Source of the DNA: Echinarachnius parma
Taxonomy: Eukaryota; Echinodermata; Echinoidea; Clypeasteroida; Echinarachniidae
DNA length: 64,000 nucleotides
Reading direction: 5' to 3'
Assembly (NCBI GenBank): GCA_037951105.1
Contig: JBAMJV010002924.1
Coordinates: 183,501 to 247,500 of the forward strand
The notes beneath the pieces were generated by a model. The model was not told the DNA's origin. It made no database searches and saw only the letters and a program-made list of their open reading frames with translations. Shown here in pieces: positions 21,831-33,893 of this stretch. The first letter of the stretch is position 1. Each line of letters begins with the position of its first letter. A program made the translations under genes and the position numbers.

Positions 21831-22931
21831 TTAAAGGGATAGTTGAGTTCTGGTAAAGAGAGTACAGTTTTGGTCAAACTGAATTTTAGTATCCAAGACC
21901 TGCACCAATTATTACAAACTAATAGTTATAACTCTACCATGCTTGAAAGGAATTCAAAATTACATACGACTAAGTAAAAAGCCTTTTGTCATTCAAACAG
22001 AGCCGTTCCAACTCGAGATGGCGCTCTCTAAAAACTAATTGATTTAAATCATTTTAAATAAACCGAACACAAAAAGTAACTTCACCCCTAAGCAATTGCC
22101 CATAATTTCATAACCAAGAATCGTTTCAAGATTTCGTCTTGCCAATATATCCATATGGTAGTTACGAAAACAATGTGTACAAATGAGAGGTATTATCATC
22201 ATTACAAATTATTGAGAGTTGGAAAATAAAAAAATGCACTGCTTTACAATTGCAATTAATGCATTTTACCACATGTGCCATCAACAAATCAAAATGAATG
22301 GAATATCAAACAGCATTGTTTCATAAATCATGATCAATGCATTCCGCCACATGTGCGGATTCACAACAATGTACAGGCACGCGCAATACCTTGTGACTTT
22401 TGAATTGGGCCATTTTGTCTTTAATCTGTGCTCATTCAGCCATAATGTAATAAATATCTCTGATTTTTGCACATATCGAACATAACAACTGTGCCAATAT
22501 TGTGGTAAGATGACATCTTGAAACAATAATCGGTAATGAAATTATGGGCAATTGCTTAGGGGTGAAGTTACTTTTTGTGTTCGGTTTAGAATATTGTGTA
22601 TGTGAAGGTTCGTAAAAATAGTGATTAGATAGAGAGATAATCACCAACTCTTAAAAACATTCTTTTGAAATTTATTTAAAAGAGGAAGCATTTAAAATAA
22701 AATTGGTTACGGTTGGTTCAAAATCGTCTAATATTTGTGGGGCCCCACATTTATTACAAATGGTAACGTTAATGGATATTTCAGCCGTTTCTGAACCGAT
22801 TTCGATCAAATAAAGTGTATTATGCCATTAAAATATGATGCTCTTTCAAATTTTACACTCAGTTTTCATTATCTCACAAAAACAATATTATGTGCAGCGC
22901 CCTCTCTACCAAAACTCAACTATCCCTTTAA
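21831..22931. mobile_element. Family 1 MITE interrupted by another MITE
   Basis: The outer element has both TTAA-AGGGATAGTTGAG ends and the central GGGGCCCC palindrome. Its left half is split by the element at 22061-22586. Removing the insert leaves the usual family sequence AAATAAAATATTGTG nearly intact. Confidence 0.85.
22061..22586. mobile_element. TA-flanked foldback MITE nested in family 1 copy
   Basis: A 526-bp element with about 70-bp inverted ends starting AACCGAACACAAAAAGTAAC. TA flanks both sides (22059-22060 and 22587-22588), as for Tc1/mariner-type elements. The minus-strand open frames inside are short and not conserved elsewhere. Confidence 0.82.
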
Positions 22932-23076
22932 CTTAGTGGATACCTAAGACTTACTCAGCTTACCCAGTTGGGGACTTGAACAACTGTTTGTTGCTCACCA
23001 AAGACCAAACTGTATCAGTTTACTTACCTTAGCTTTGAAAATAGTTTCAGGGAAGGACCCCCATCATAACTCTTCC

Positions 23077-23140
23077 TAGCTTAGTGGTCAGAAGTTCAGA
23101 ACACCAGTTTAGCAATCCAGAAGTCTCGGCTACGATTCCC
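23077..23140 (+). other. tRNA-like sequence, probable SINE head
   Basis: TAGCTTAGTGG is an exact A-box consensus and CTACGATTCCCG about 50 nt later is a degraded B-box. There are no pairing acceptor arms, so it is not an intact tRNA gene. Confidence 0.45.
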
Positions 23141-23839
23141 GCGTTTTAACCAATTTGGTTTGTCTTTTTACAAGGCAATAATGTCATTTTTTTTTTACAT
23201 CATGATATTTTGTAATGGTATATCATATTCCGTGTTCGCTAATATACTATAGTTACATTTTATTTCGAAAATTCAGTCGGGTTGAAATGTCATCACATTG
23301 TCATTTCAGGATTCTTTTTTTAATCATAGCTACAGTTTACATCAACGTATAGTTATATGCACAGCTTGTGTAAAGTACTATAATCATTTTCATTATAGTA
23401 TACGGTAGTGGTTGTTGGAGCGCGGCAAAGTGAGGGTATACAAATGTATGTGTTCTTTCGTTTTTCGTATGTGTGTGTTTGTGAGTAATCCAGTGCTTGG
23501 GTGGGTGTGTGCAAATAACAATCACTCATGGTTATTAATTCCACTTCCTTAGAACATAAAGAATGCACACAATGTGTCTACGTCAGACCTATCAAATCCC
23601 GATCACGTGTTACGAATGGCGGTAGTTGAATAAACGCCCTTCGAGTATGATGAAATATGTTCAGATATAAACCAAAATAAAACTTGATGGATCTTCGACT
23701 GCGCGCAGTCGAAAGTCGATGCCTCCGCCATTTCGCGATTTATATCAAGCCCAAATTAACATGCCCTGAATTAATTAGTCAAATCAATTTTGATAGTAAT
23801 CTGTCGAATATCACAATTAGGAGCTATTGTTGGATATAT

Positions 23840-24460
23840 ATGAGACGTGGCCTTGACCTTTGACCTAATGACCCCAAAATCGTACACATTTATCAGCTCC
23901 CAAAGATACGAATAATTTCCAAGTTTGATGGTTATTTGTCGACTGGTTCTTCAGATAGTGCAAAATTAAAAGCTTGTTATGCATGATGAGTCCTGTGACC
24001 TTGACCTCTGCCTCATGACTCCAAAATATGATGGCTGCAATGGCTTCCTAAGACACATTGAGGTAGTTTGATTAAAATTTGACATTCTGTTCTTGAGATT
24101 TTGCAATAACAAGCTCAATCAGCACATAATATTGAGCCCTGTGGTCTTTTACCTTTGACCTTATGACCCCAAAATATAATGAGTTATTCGGCTACTCCAG
24201 ATACATACATGACTGTACCAAGATTGGTGCAAATTCATTATTACTTAGCCATTTGTGCATATAATAATGCGCCCTGTGACCTTTAACCCTTCATCTCATA
24301 TACCCCAACATCTAATCAGTTCATTGACGCGCCAAGATACATACATGAACCAAGTTTTGTGAGAATCCGTCTATCGGTTCTTGAGATAACGCGATCACAA
24401 GAATGGGACGTACGTCGGACGTACGGACGGACGGAAAACCTGAAAACATAATGCAAAATG
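23840..24460. repeat. Degenerate tandem repeat with TGACCTTTGACCT units
   Basis: Four diverged units of roughly 125-150 bp start near 23850, 23995, 24140 and 24270. Each opens with a version of TGACCTTTGACCTNATGACC, then CCCAAAATNTAAT and a motif like CCNAGATACATACATGA. The last unit ends in CGTACGGACGGACGG. The pattern is a dispersed repeat, not a gene. Confidence 0.75.
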
Positions 24461-24938
24461 TCACTTCTGTTGTCACGAAATGGGGATTCCCACCCAAAAT
24501 AACGTCCCGCCATTTCCTCCATGTAATCCCCGCTCTCGCCCAGCGAACCGTGTGCATGACAATTGTTCGATGACCTTCGGAGTTCCCGCCAAATAGTGAA
24601 GTTTGTGTAAATTATCGCTGTGAAATATCTGCTAGTGTTAGCCTGAATACAAAACCCCGTTTTTATAAGTGGGTTATTTGTATTATGTATTATAAATAAG
24701 TAATACTCCCACACGCCCATTCATGGGGAAAATGAAAACAAACAAACGTACATCAGGGCTAACATGTCCCGGTTGGTCACGTGTTACGAATGGCGGTAGA
24801 GTGGTAACAGGCACCCTACGAGAATGATGAATGACATATTTTTGGAACACATAGCAGAATAGCGCGGATGTTTTTATCATACTTTGGAAACATTTTGTTG
24901 AAGGAATATAATAGTCGAACATATTAGGAAGGGCAGGC

Positions 24939-24959
24939 GGGGGGGGGGGGGGGGGGGGA
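24939..24959. repeat. Homopolymer G tract
   Basis: A G run of about 20 bp inside the repeat block. Confidence 0.75.
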
Positions 24960-27379
24960 GGAATCAATATGCGCGTTCTTCAATTTGAAGATGTTTGCTT
25001 ACCTTACAGACTGCTGAAGTCCCTTTAGGCTATAATGTATGAGACTTGCATGCCCATAAACTAAGTTGCAAACCGAAGAACATCACAACAATAATACACA
25101 CAGGGATATATATTCGCGACGCTGTTAATAATTTCCCGCTGCCGCCAACTTAGAGCCATATTATTACTTATTATTAATTTACGAACCGCAATTATTTGAA
25201 GATACGGATTGGAGGTTAAATCATGATATCAACAAAGTGAGGCCAACAAATGAATGTGTTCTTTCGTTTTCGCATGTGTGTGTTTGTTTTGGGTGGGCGT
25301 TGCATGCAAACAATAATTCCCCAGGGCCTTTGATTATTCCACTACCTTAGAAAAAAAAAGATGCACACAATGTGTATACGTCAGAACTATTAGGTCCCGG
25401 TCACGTGGTATGAATGGCGGTAATGGAAGAAGCGCCGTTCGAGTATGATGAAATACAGACTTGGAAAAAATTATTAGACCAAGCACTTGAATTACCATTT
25501 TGATTCTTGGTGAGAGGTTCCAAGTGGCATATAACTCTGTTGGAGAAGCAAATAATATTTGAATGCTGACTGCCTATGCTTTGGCAGTATACCAGGATAT
25601 AGGCCATCTTCACCAGGCATTACTTCTTTGATAAGAGCGATTGACTGTCACTTGGCAGCTCTAATCACGAATTGAATTACTAATAAAAAAAGCCCCACAA
25701 AGAATGGAAAGGTATTTCTTTGATTTAAGCACTACTTGCAACACAAATCTCAAATTATCCTACTATGCACTGACAACGTGTGTATGAAACCCATACCTTT
25801 TTATGGTAAAAATCCACGCAGTTATTCATAAAATTAATGTTTCCTTTAAATTAAAGACATCAAATTTGTTGTAGGCAGTCTTACTCCCATTGGCTATAAC
25901 CCCTTTGATATATTATGAACTTTTGTTTCTTTAAAATGTAATTAAAGTGACATAATAGTGTGAACAATCTCAATAATTGAGCAAAAAATGCTTAGTCTAA
26001 TAATTTTTTCCAATGCTGTATAATTATAAAAACGAAAAAAAACCCCACATTATTACAGAGTTGTGGATACCAAAAGATCAAGACGACTTCTTTTGTCACG
26101 AATTGGGAAATCCCACCCAAAATAACTTCCCGCCATTTCCTCCATGTAATCCCCGCTCTCGCCCAGCGAACCGTCACGGTGTGCGTGATTATTGTTCGAT
26201 AACCTTCGCAGTTCTAATAGAATAATGTAGTTTGTGTACAAAAAACCTGTAAATTGTCGCTGTATGAAATGTGCTATAGTGATTGCCTAAAAATGTATAC
26301 AAAAGCCCGTCTTTATCAGTGGGTTATGGTGCGCACGTAATAATTTGTTTGGGGTGTGTATTATAATATTTTTACTAATAATTACAAGCAATACTCCCAC
26401 ACACCCAAATTAAAACTAACAAATGTACATCAATGCTAACAAGTCTCCGTCACGTGTTACGAAAGGCGGTAAATAGTGGTTAGATGTACATTTAAGTTAA
26501 TATTTAAGAAGGGATATGATGCTCATAGATTTAGTTGCAATTATTATTGAATTACAATACTTAACACGCGGATATACTTCGTATGGCACTTCGGTACGAC
26601 CTAAATGTGTTGTTATAGCATTTAAACAATGTTACTAGACCCAGGCCTAGACACAACAGTCGGAAGACACATCTTCATATCATACAAATACTAAAATGGT
26701 ATTACCCCTTCGTTAGAAAAAAAAGAGTTAAAAAACACTCGACTTAATGGGTAGGGTATGATTTTACTCGCAAAAAACAGTTCTCATTTTTTGTGTGTAG
26801 TAGAGTTATAACTATTAGTTTGTAATGTAATGGTGCAGGCTTTGGTTACTAAAATTCAGTTTGACCAAAACTGTACTCTCTTTACCAGAACTCAACTTTC
26901 CCTTTAAGTTGCCAACCTGAGAACATTATTAAATAAAATGTGGATATACTTCGTATGGCACTTCGGTACGGCCTAAATGTGTTGTTTACTAGACCCGTAG
27001 ACACAACATTCGGAAGACTCATCTTCAGATCAACTACAGTACAAATACTAAAATGTGAATACCCCTTCGTTAGCAAAGGTACCAAATCCATGTAATACCT
27101 AAGATTCTGGAAATGTGTTTTGTAATTTGTAATATTCCGAATAATTAGCTGCGTCGTGGACAGAAATATAACAAATTGATCATAAATATTTAAACAAACA
27201 CTCAGTTTGTCCTAACTTTTTATCAAATGTAAATTAGAAAATATGCAAACACATACACATACTAATACTAATAATATAGAGCACTTATCATGCACATTAA
27301 CATTATTCTGGTACTACTGATGACAAGATTTTTCAGACGCGTGGGCGCTATCAGTGACAAAAAACAGCAGGAAAGTGTA

Positions 27380-28120
27380 CACTCTAAATTACAAGGATTT
27401 AAAATTAAATCTATTAGATTTACTTTTAAATCTTTCTTCGGCTGTGGTTAGGGACCAGCCGATCATGATTTAAAATAAATCTTTTGTTGGATTTAAAAAA
27501 TATAAATCCATATAGATTAAAAATGAAGCCCTTTTGGATTTGTTTTATGTTAATCTTATTAGGCCCCAGGCGAGTTCATGGCATCTAATGAATTATTCAT
27601 AATCAGTGATGCAGGCCACAATTTTCAGGTTTTAGTTTACTGTGCATGATACATTCACTAAATAAAGCGCTACTCACCAATTATCATGGCAAAAGAAAAA
27701 ATAGAAGACTAAGAGAGGATTCGAACCCGTGACACCGAGCGTGGAGGTCCACAGCGTGACCACTACGCTACGTAAATCGATGATGGAAAGAGTGGTCTCA
27801 TTGTAATCATATCCTTAACTCTAACCAAAACCGTAATCCTAGTTATGAATATTCATGAGTATAAAACTAAGAAAACTGAGCTTCAGAATACCGCAGTAGG
27901 TCACGTGTGAAATATCTCTGTTCTCATTCGTCAAATCTCCGATAACCTGGCGTTATTTTCCAATCCTTTGATGGATTGAAAATCACACCTTGGCCTTCGA
28001 TTAACAATTGCTTTCGCGCGACTTTTTAAGTCTCCATAGATTTACAAATAATCTAAGTGTATTTATATTTGTTTTAATCCAAGCTACGATTTAGATTTTA
28101 AATCCCTGTAATTTAGAGTG
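27380..28120. mobile_element. 741-bp TA-flanked MITE (ends CACTCTAAATTACA)
   Basis: Inverted ends CACTCTAAATTACA(A/G)GGATTTAAA, flanked by TA (27378-27379 and 28121-28122). The paralogous empty site GGTGTAGCAG is present at about 36745, 39185 and 48665, which proves the ends. It carries a tRNA-like segment near 27714-27772 on the minus strand. No open frame of interest. Confidence 0.9.
27714..27772 (-). other. tRNA-like A/B box pair inside MITE
   Basis: On the minus strand TAGCGTAGTGG (A-box consensus) is followed by GGGTTCGAATCC (perfect B-box) at tRNA spacing. The T stem is imperfect and the acceptor arms do not pair, so this is a tRNA-derived sequence rather than a functional tRNA. It may still recruit Pol III. 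Confidence 0.6.
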
Positions 28121-28126
28121 TAGCAG

Positions 28127-28526
28127 TTAAAGGGATAGTGTTGGTTTACAGGTCGCTACACACTATACTTTTTCATGAGATAATGAAAACTGAGTGTCAG
28201 ATTTGAAAGAGCATACAATTGTAATGACTGTATAAGCTTTATTTGATCAAAATCGGTTCAGCAATGGCTGAAATGGCCCCAAAGTTAGTCGATAATTTTG
28301 ATCCAGGCGTTACAACAATTTTAAAAATGCTTTTAAAAAATATCTCTAGTTTTAACGGCTCTTTTCGAATCATTATGATAACAGGCTTTTTACTTATTCA
28401 TTTGTTGTATTCCTTTCGAGCATGTTGGAGTTATAACTGTTAGTTTGTAATGTAATGGTGCAGGTTTTGGTTACGTAAATTCAGTTGCTAAAGTTCAGCC
28501 TTACCAAAAGTGTACTACCCCTTTAA
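28127..28526. mobile_element. Family 2 TTAA MITE (AGGGATAGTGTTGG), copy 1
   Basis: TTAA at each end, left AGGGATAGTGTTGGTTTA, right CTACCCCTTTAA. Near-identical copies lie at 36753-37152, 39193-39592 and 48670-49058, all at the same position within larger duplicated blocks, so they were copied with the block and did not insert independently. The short open frame with MAEMAPKLVDNFDP in each copy is incidental. Confidence 0.75.
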
Positions 28527-30177
28527 GGGGTATTAATTCATGTTATAGGGTCCTAGTGTCTTCTTATCCGTATTTTATGGATATTTCAACTGTTTCCGAA
28601 CCGATTTTGATCACAAAAAATTGTTTGGTCTTAAAGATCACGTGTTTTTGTTTAAAAAAATCATTTTGCTTTGTTTCATTACCTCATATAGATATTTGCT
28701 TCACCAGATTGTGTTACTGCACGCTCAGATGACGTTTCACGCGGAACCATTGCAAAACAAGAACATGGCAGCCTCTAGTGAACAGTCAAAGAAGATGATA
28801 GTGGTTTCAAAAATGTTGATTTTTTTCTATGCTTAGTGATGTACTTGGGTACCACTAAAAGTGACCGGATTTTTGCAATCAGTAACAGCAATCGGCATTT
28901 ATAGTGGTTTATTTCCCTTTAAGGTGACTGCACTATGCTTAAATTGGCCTGAATACCCCGATCAGACATTACTTATGATAAAAAATGACACATACGCTTG
29001 TTTGAACGAAAGAATTAGAATGGAATTGTAAGGCAGTGTAAGCGCCGACTTCTTTTGTCACAGACTGGGGAATCCCACCAAAAATAATTTCCCGCCACTG
29101 CGTAATCCCCACCCCCGCACATGAACAATTGTCCGTTAACCTTCGCAGTTCCGAAAGAGTAGTTGAAGTGAAGTATCGCTGTGACATGTCCATATATACT
29201 ATTGATAGCCTTAATACGGAACCCATTTTTTTTAAATTAGTGGTTGATGGTGCACATGTAAGCGTTTTTCCATTATAATTTGTTTGTGTTATGTATTATA
29301 TTATATTATTTGGCTAGTATACATTAAGTGCAAATAATACTCCCACACAACCATTAATGGGAAGAAGAAGAAAAAAAAAATACGTGCATGAGGCATACCA
29401 AGTTCTGGTTGCGTGTTTCGAATGGCGGTTACTTTGTAACTCAAAGGGAATGATGAAACCTTAGCTAAAAATTTAAAGTTAAATTACATGTTAGACACTC
29501 TTTGATTATATTGCATAATCTTTTCAAGGAATATAATGGTAGAACATTACTATAAAATCGATATTTAAGCAATAATGCTAATGGTAATGACATAGAAGAT
29601 GTTGGGTGCCCAAGAACTATTATTACATATGCATTTTTTCTTCTTCTACATATCAATGTGTATGACTAATTCTAATGAGACGGGGATGGGGCAAATGGGG
29701 ATTGGACAAACATACAAACAAACACAAGTTCATTTTTTGATGTAATCAAAAAATTGCATATAGTGTGCCCCCAAATAATTTGCTCACATTCTGCCGACCA
29801 CGTATGTTATCATGTTAAAACATCATTGGCAATGCTGATGATTATATTTGTGTGGCTATATGGCGCATAATAGGAGAGGGAGATTCCGTGAACAATTACT
29901 TATCTATGTGGATACCTGCCCATGTCATGTTACCCCTCTCGGCCCTAAAGGGAACAACATCCATATCTATCTTTTTTTTTCCATTTTGCATCCACTCCGC
30001 GAGATCCTGCACCATCCCCTTCCCATTTATTTGCATCGACCCCCTGTTCTTTACAAATAATGTTGGCTACGGCCACGGAAGTATTCTAATACTCTACTTC
30101 CGTGGCTACGCCACTTTGGGCGTGATGTGGAAGACTTTCCAAGCAACTTTAACATCTTAACAAAAAGTGCCACAATA

Positions 30178-30835
30178 AGGGCGTTCGTAGTTACAAACTG
30201 CGCATGCGCCAATTTCTGAGACGAAAATTCACTGTACCAAAAACATCGATATTGCCCGTTGTCCCATAGACCTTAGTGCAATTATTGTCACATTTGAAAC
30301 GTGTTTTCACGGGAAATTTGGCTCGAAGTCATAAATGTTTTTCTGAATTAATCATAATGGACATCTCATATACATAAGACTGATTTGTTTTAATTTATTT
30401 TTTCTATTTATTTTCGGATTTCAACCAAAATGTCAACGTTCGTATCTGGGCTTTTATTGAAATCGCAAAGGCCCCATACGAAGATTTGTGTGTACTGTTT
30501 TCTTTTAAGTGTTGAAAACGGGCAAAGATGTGATTTTTATTCTAAAAAAAATTATTTAGCCTGCTTCAAGTTTGAAAATTAAAATGAATGGTTATATTTA
30601 TTCAATTTTAAATATTTTAGGATGAAGGTGAGTTTTGTTTGGTCAGGTCTTTCAAACGTAACGAAACACAAGGAGAATTCACGCACGCACGCGGAAATTC
30701 TGCATAGAGCTACTGTACTTTAAATGCGTGCGTCACAGGCTGTGCCGTAAACGTACGCGTAAAGCCTAAATTTTGGTACAATCTTCCGAAAACCCGGTTA
30801 CGTCCGTTGCTCCATGGGCTAACTACGAACTCCCT
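30178..30835. mobile_element. TA-flanked element, ends AGGGMGTTCGTAGTTA
   Basis: Inverted ends AGGGCGTTCGTAGTTA and AGGGAGTTCGTAGTTA, with TA on each side. The paralogous site at about 50811 (GTGCCATAATTGCTTTA) is empty. A second copy in inverse orientation at about 53797-54880 is split by a family 1 MITE. Confidence 0.82.
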
Positions 30836-31210
30836 TATTGCTTTATGTTGTAGGATATTCCCGCCAATAAACCCACGTAGACTGCTCGTGACAACAAATG
30901 AATAGTGTTTTTTTTCTTTTTGTGAAGCTGCCTATCAAGTCAGTCCCCCGTTTAGTAATTGGCCCACTTCTAATATAATATTCTTGCCCACGTCACGTTG
31001 CCTCTCATGGCCTTGAAGGAAACAAACTCCATATCTTTGTTTGATTATTTAAGACATACTCCGCGAGATCATGAGCCATTTCGTGTTCCCTTTTTGGCGT
31101 AAAACCCCTGTTTTAAAATATAATTTTGGCTAGGGCCACTGCACTAGTATTCTACTTTCACGGCTACTCCACAATGGTTGAGTTATATAAGACTTTCCAA
31201 GCCCCTTTAA

Positions 31211-31589
31211 AGGGACTTAGTAACATTGTCCAAATCCTCAAAATCTAATTGCAATTCTAGTGGTTCCCTCATACCTTGTTGTATTCTTATTAACAAAAAA
31301 AGGCATGGGACAGGTTTCGGTTTTTCAAATTTCCCTTTCGTTAAAAAGATATTTACGATTGAAGTGTTCAGATGACAAATTATTCAATGGATCATCAGAA
31401 CCGTGTACAAAGTGAGTGCAATGAGTTCGTGAATGTCACTTTGCATTTATGCTCATTACTCGGCCATATAAAGTCCATTTTACTTGAAATGTTCACACAA
31501 CACCCAGTGGACATATCATATAACAACAATATAAATTGTATCAACCACTCATTACTTTTTGCACATGTCAACAAAGTTACTAGATCCCT
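31211..31589. mobile_element. TTAA MITE, family 4 (AGGGACTTAGTAAC)
   Basis: TTAA on both sides (31207-31210 and 31590-31593), inverted ends AGGGACTTAGTAACATTGT and AGGGATCTAGTAACTTTGT. The paralogous empty site is at 51169-51172 (CCACTTTAACAGCC). Non-coding. Confidence 0.88.
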
Positions 31590-31752
31590 TTAACAGCTTA
31601 ACAAAAGTACCAGGATGTTCCCGCCAATTATAACCCACGTTGACTGCGCGTGCCAACGACTGAATAAATGTTAGGTGTTTTTGTTATTGTATATAGGTGC
31701 CTATCAAGTCACTCCCCCGTTTAGTAATTGGAGACCCAGAACCTTAATAATA

Positions 31753-33384
31753 TAGGTTTTCCCATTCATTTTAACACTATTGTCATTCAATTTCATTAAT
31801 TCGTCATTCAAATTCGTCCCGAGGAACCACCAGAGCGGAAATCCCATCTTCAATTTCGTCTTTTGTCGATCAATTTCGTCAAAGATCACACAATTTAGTC
31901 ATTAGGCACACATTTTCGTCAATTGCAAATCAAATTCGTCGGTCACAGTTGCTGAACACATAAAAGCGAAAGCAATTTCGTCAATTGGCAACCAATTTCG
32001 TCAAAACTCTATTCAAATTCGTCGCATGGTATAGCCTTATATGCCTGTCTGTGTCATGACTATGTAGATGGTGTAGGTGGTTAGATTGGTATGTATGTGT
32101 GTATCTGTGTGTGCGTGTGTGTGTGTGTACATAATATTTAACATTGTTTAATTTTATTTCCACCGTATGTTTGTCTTGAAAAAGAATTTAATGCAATTTG
32201 CTGTCAACGTGCTTTTGTGAGTGTTGGTGTGCACACATGCATGTGTGCAAATGTATGTGTGTTTGTAAGTGTGTGTATATGTGTTGTGCGTGTGAGTTTG
32301 TTTTCGAGTGTAATATACATGTGTATGTTACCCCCTAAATGATTAATGTTACAATTAGCAGTTATATCAAGACAATATAGAACAGAACATTACAGTGTAT
32401 ATACATTGGACGAATTTGAATAATAATAATATAACATATTTATATAGCGCCTACTGCAGTCCAGCCTCTAAGCGCTTTGAGAAGAAAGTTGTAGATAGAG
32501 TCCATGTTTGAGCTATGACTGAAAATGTTCTTGGAAGAGATACGATTTAAGGTTGATTTTGAAAGAGTCAACAGAAGGAGAGTTTTTAATCCGGTTTGGG
32601 AGAGCGTTCCAGAGAGAAGGACCGATGAAGGAGAAGCTGCGCTCACCATATGACCGGGAGAGAACCTTAGGTTGGACGACGAGGTTGTGGGTAGCTGACC
32701 TAAGTTGACGAGTTGGTGTGTATGGAATGACATGTTCTTGTAGATAGCTGGGAGCTTGACCGTTCATGCATTTGTACATGAGCAGGAGTAACTTAAAACG
32801 TATTCGAAGATGGACAGGCAGCCAGTGAAGGTTATGAAGAATTGGAGATATATGATCATGGCGTTTGGTGCGAGTTATGATGCGAGCGGAAGCATTTTGT
32901 AAACGTTGTAGTCTTGAGACATCTGTGTCGGGGGATCCAGTTAGTAAGCTGTTACAATAGTCGATGTGTGAGGTGATAAAGGCATGAACTAGCTTTTCTG
33001 ATGTTGGTTGATCAAGGTATTTCCGGAGACGACCAATTTTGTGAACTCCAGCCCATCCTGCCCTGATAACTTTGCCAATTTGATCTGTCATCTGGAGGTG
33101 CTTTGAGAAAATAACGCCAAGGTTATAGAGTTTTGACGAAATTGGTTGCCAATTGACGAAATTGATTTCGCTTTTATGTGTTCAACAACTGTGACCGACG
33201 AATTTGATTTGCAATTGACGAAAATGTGTGCCTAATGACTAAATTGTGTGATCTTTGACGAAATTGATCGACAAAAGACGAAATTGAAGTTGGGATTTCC
33301 GCTCTGGTGGTTCCTCGGGACGAATTTGAATGACGAATTAATGAAATTGAATGACAATAGTGTTAAAATGAATGGGAAAACCTA
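31753..33384. mobile_element. 1.6-kb foldback element with CAATTTCGTC-repeat arms
   Basis: Inverted arms of about 260 bp (31753-32015 and 33125-33384) begin TAGGTTTTCCCATTCATT and are packed with the motif AAWTTCGTC. TA flanks both sides. The interior holds a GT-rich microsatellite stretch (32040-32410) and a truncated LINE end (32413-33115). Confidence 0.85.
32413..33115 (-). pseudogene. 5'-truncated L2/CR1-type LINE, C-terminal end
   Basis: An open stretch (32513-33091, minus strand) encodes the last 190 or so residues of a non-LTR retrotransposon ORF2 product. It has the usual region after the reverse transcriptase core: SHIDYCNSLL, LQRLQNASARIIT, LHWLPVHLRIRFKLL, SLWNALPNRI, FKINLKSYLF. 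The catalytic RT motifs and the endonuclease are absent, so it is a dead fragment. It is followed by a 3' UTR with GCGCTATATAAATA and an ATT microsatellite tail, as in L2/CR1 elements. It sits within the arms of a foldback transposon. Confidence 0.85.
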
Positions 33385-33439
33385 TAATTAACAAATTCCC
33401 TATAATTCTAACAAACACACAAACACACACACACACGCA

Positions 33440-33893
33440 CACACACCCTATTTCATTTTCGGATTAACGAACCCTAATTCGTTTTCGGACTAACGAACCT
33501 TCGGAATAACGAACGCGATTTCATTTTAGGAATAGCGAACCTTCGGAATAACGAACCTTCGGAATAACGAACCTTCGGAATAACGAACCCGATTTCATTT
33601 TAGGAATAGCGAACCTTCGGAATAACGAACCTTCGGAATAAAGAACCTTCGGAATAACGAACCCGATTTCATTTTAGGAATAGCGAACCTTCGGAATAAC
33701 GAACCTTCGGAATAACGAACCTTCGGATTAACGAACCTTCGGAATAATGCAACAAATGTTCGGATTAACGAACCCTATTTCATTTTCGGATTAACGAACA
33801 CTCAGGTATAGGAAATTTGCGTATTCGGAATAACGAACCTTCGGAATAACGAACCTGCGGAATAACGAACCTTCGGAATAACGAACCGCACCC
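33440..33893. repeat. 16-bp tandem array TTCGGAATAACGAACC, copy 1
   Basis: Many tandem units of TTCGGAATAACGAACC are separated by longer variants with CATTTTCGGATTAACGAACC and CATTTTAGGAATAGCGAACC. The right tip (33750-33893) matches 44685-44830 in reverse, including AACACTCAGGTATAGG, so these are members of one repeat family. Confidence 0.9.

Larger units (their letters stand above)
23277..27141. repeat. Diverged copies of the 34.6-41.2 kb duplicated unit
   Basis: Stretches at 23277-23650, 24450-25020 and 25230-27141 match parts of 34632-37200 and later units, for example GAGCGCGGCAAAGTGAG, CCCGCCATTTCCTCCATG and the AGGTTCCAAGTGGCAT block. They are interrupted by other repeats. Open frames here recur in every copy with stops and are not supported as genes. 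26801-26907 is a right-end fragment of a family 1 MITE. Confidence 0.65.
28122..31730. repeat. Dispersed duplication, copy A (pairs with 48665-51287)
   Basis: Colinear with 48665-51287 over most of its length (for example CCCCGATCAGACAT, GAGCCATTTCGTG, CAAGTCACTCCCCCGTTTAGTAATTG). Copy A additionally carries the elements at 30178-30835 and 31211-31589, which copy B lacks. No supported gene; the open frames in both copies are not conserved in reading frame. Confidence 0.8.

Noticed and set aside
27714-27772. Functional tRNA gene
   Set aside because: A and B boxes are good but acceptor arms do not pair and the T stem has a mismatch.
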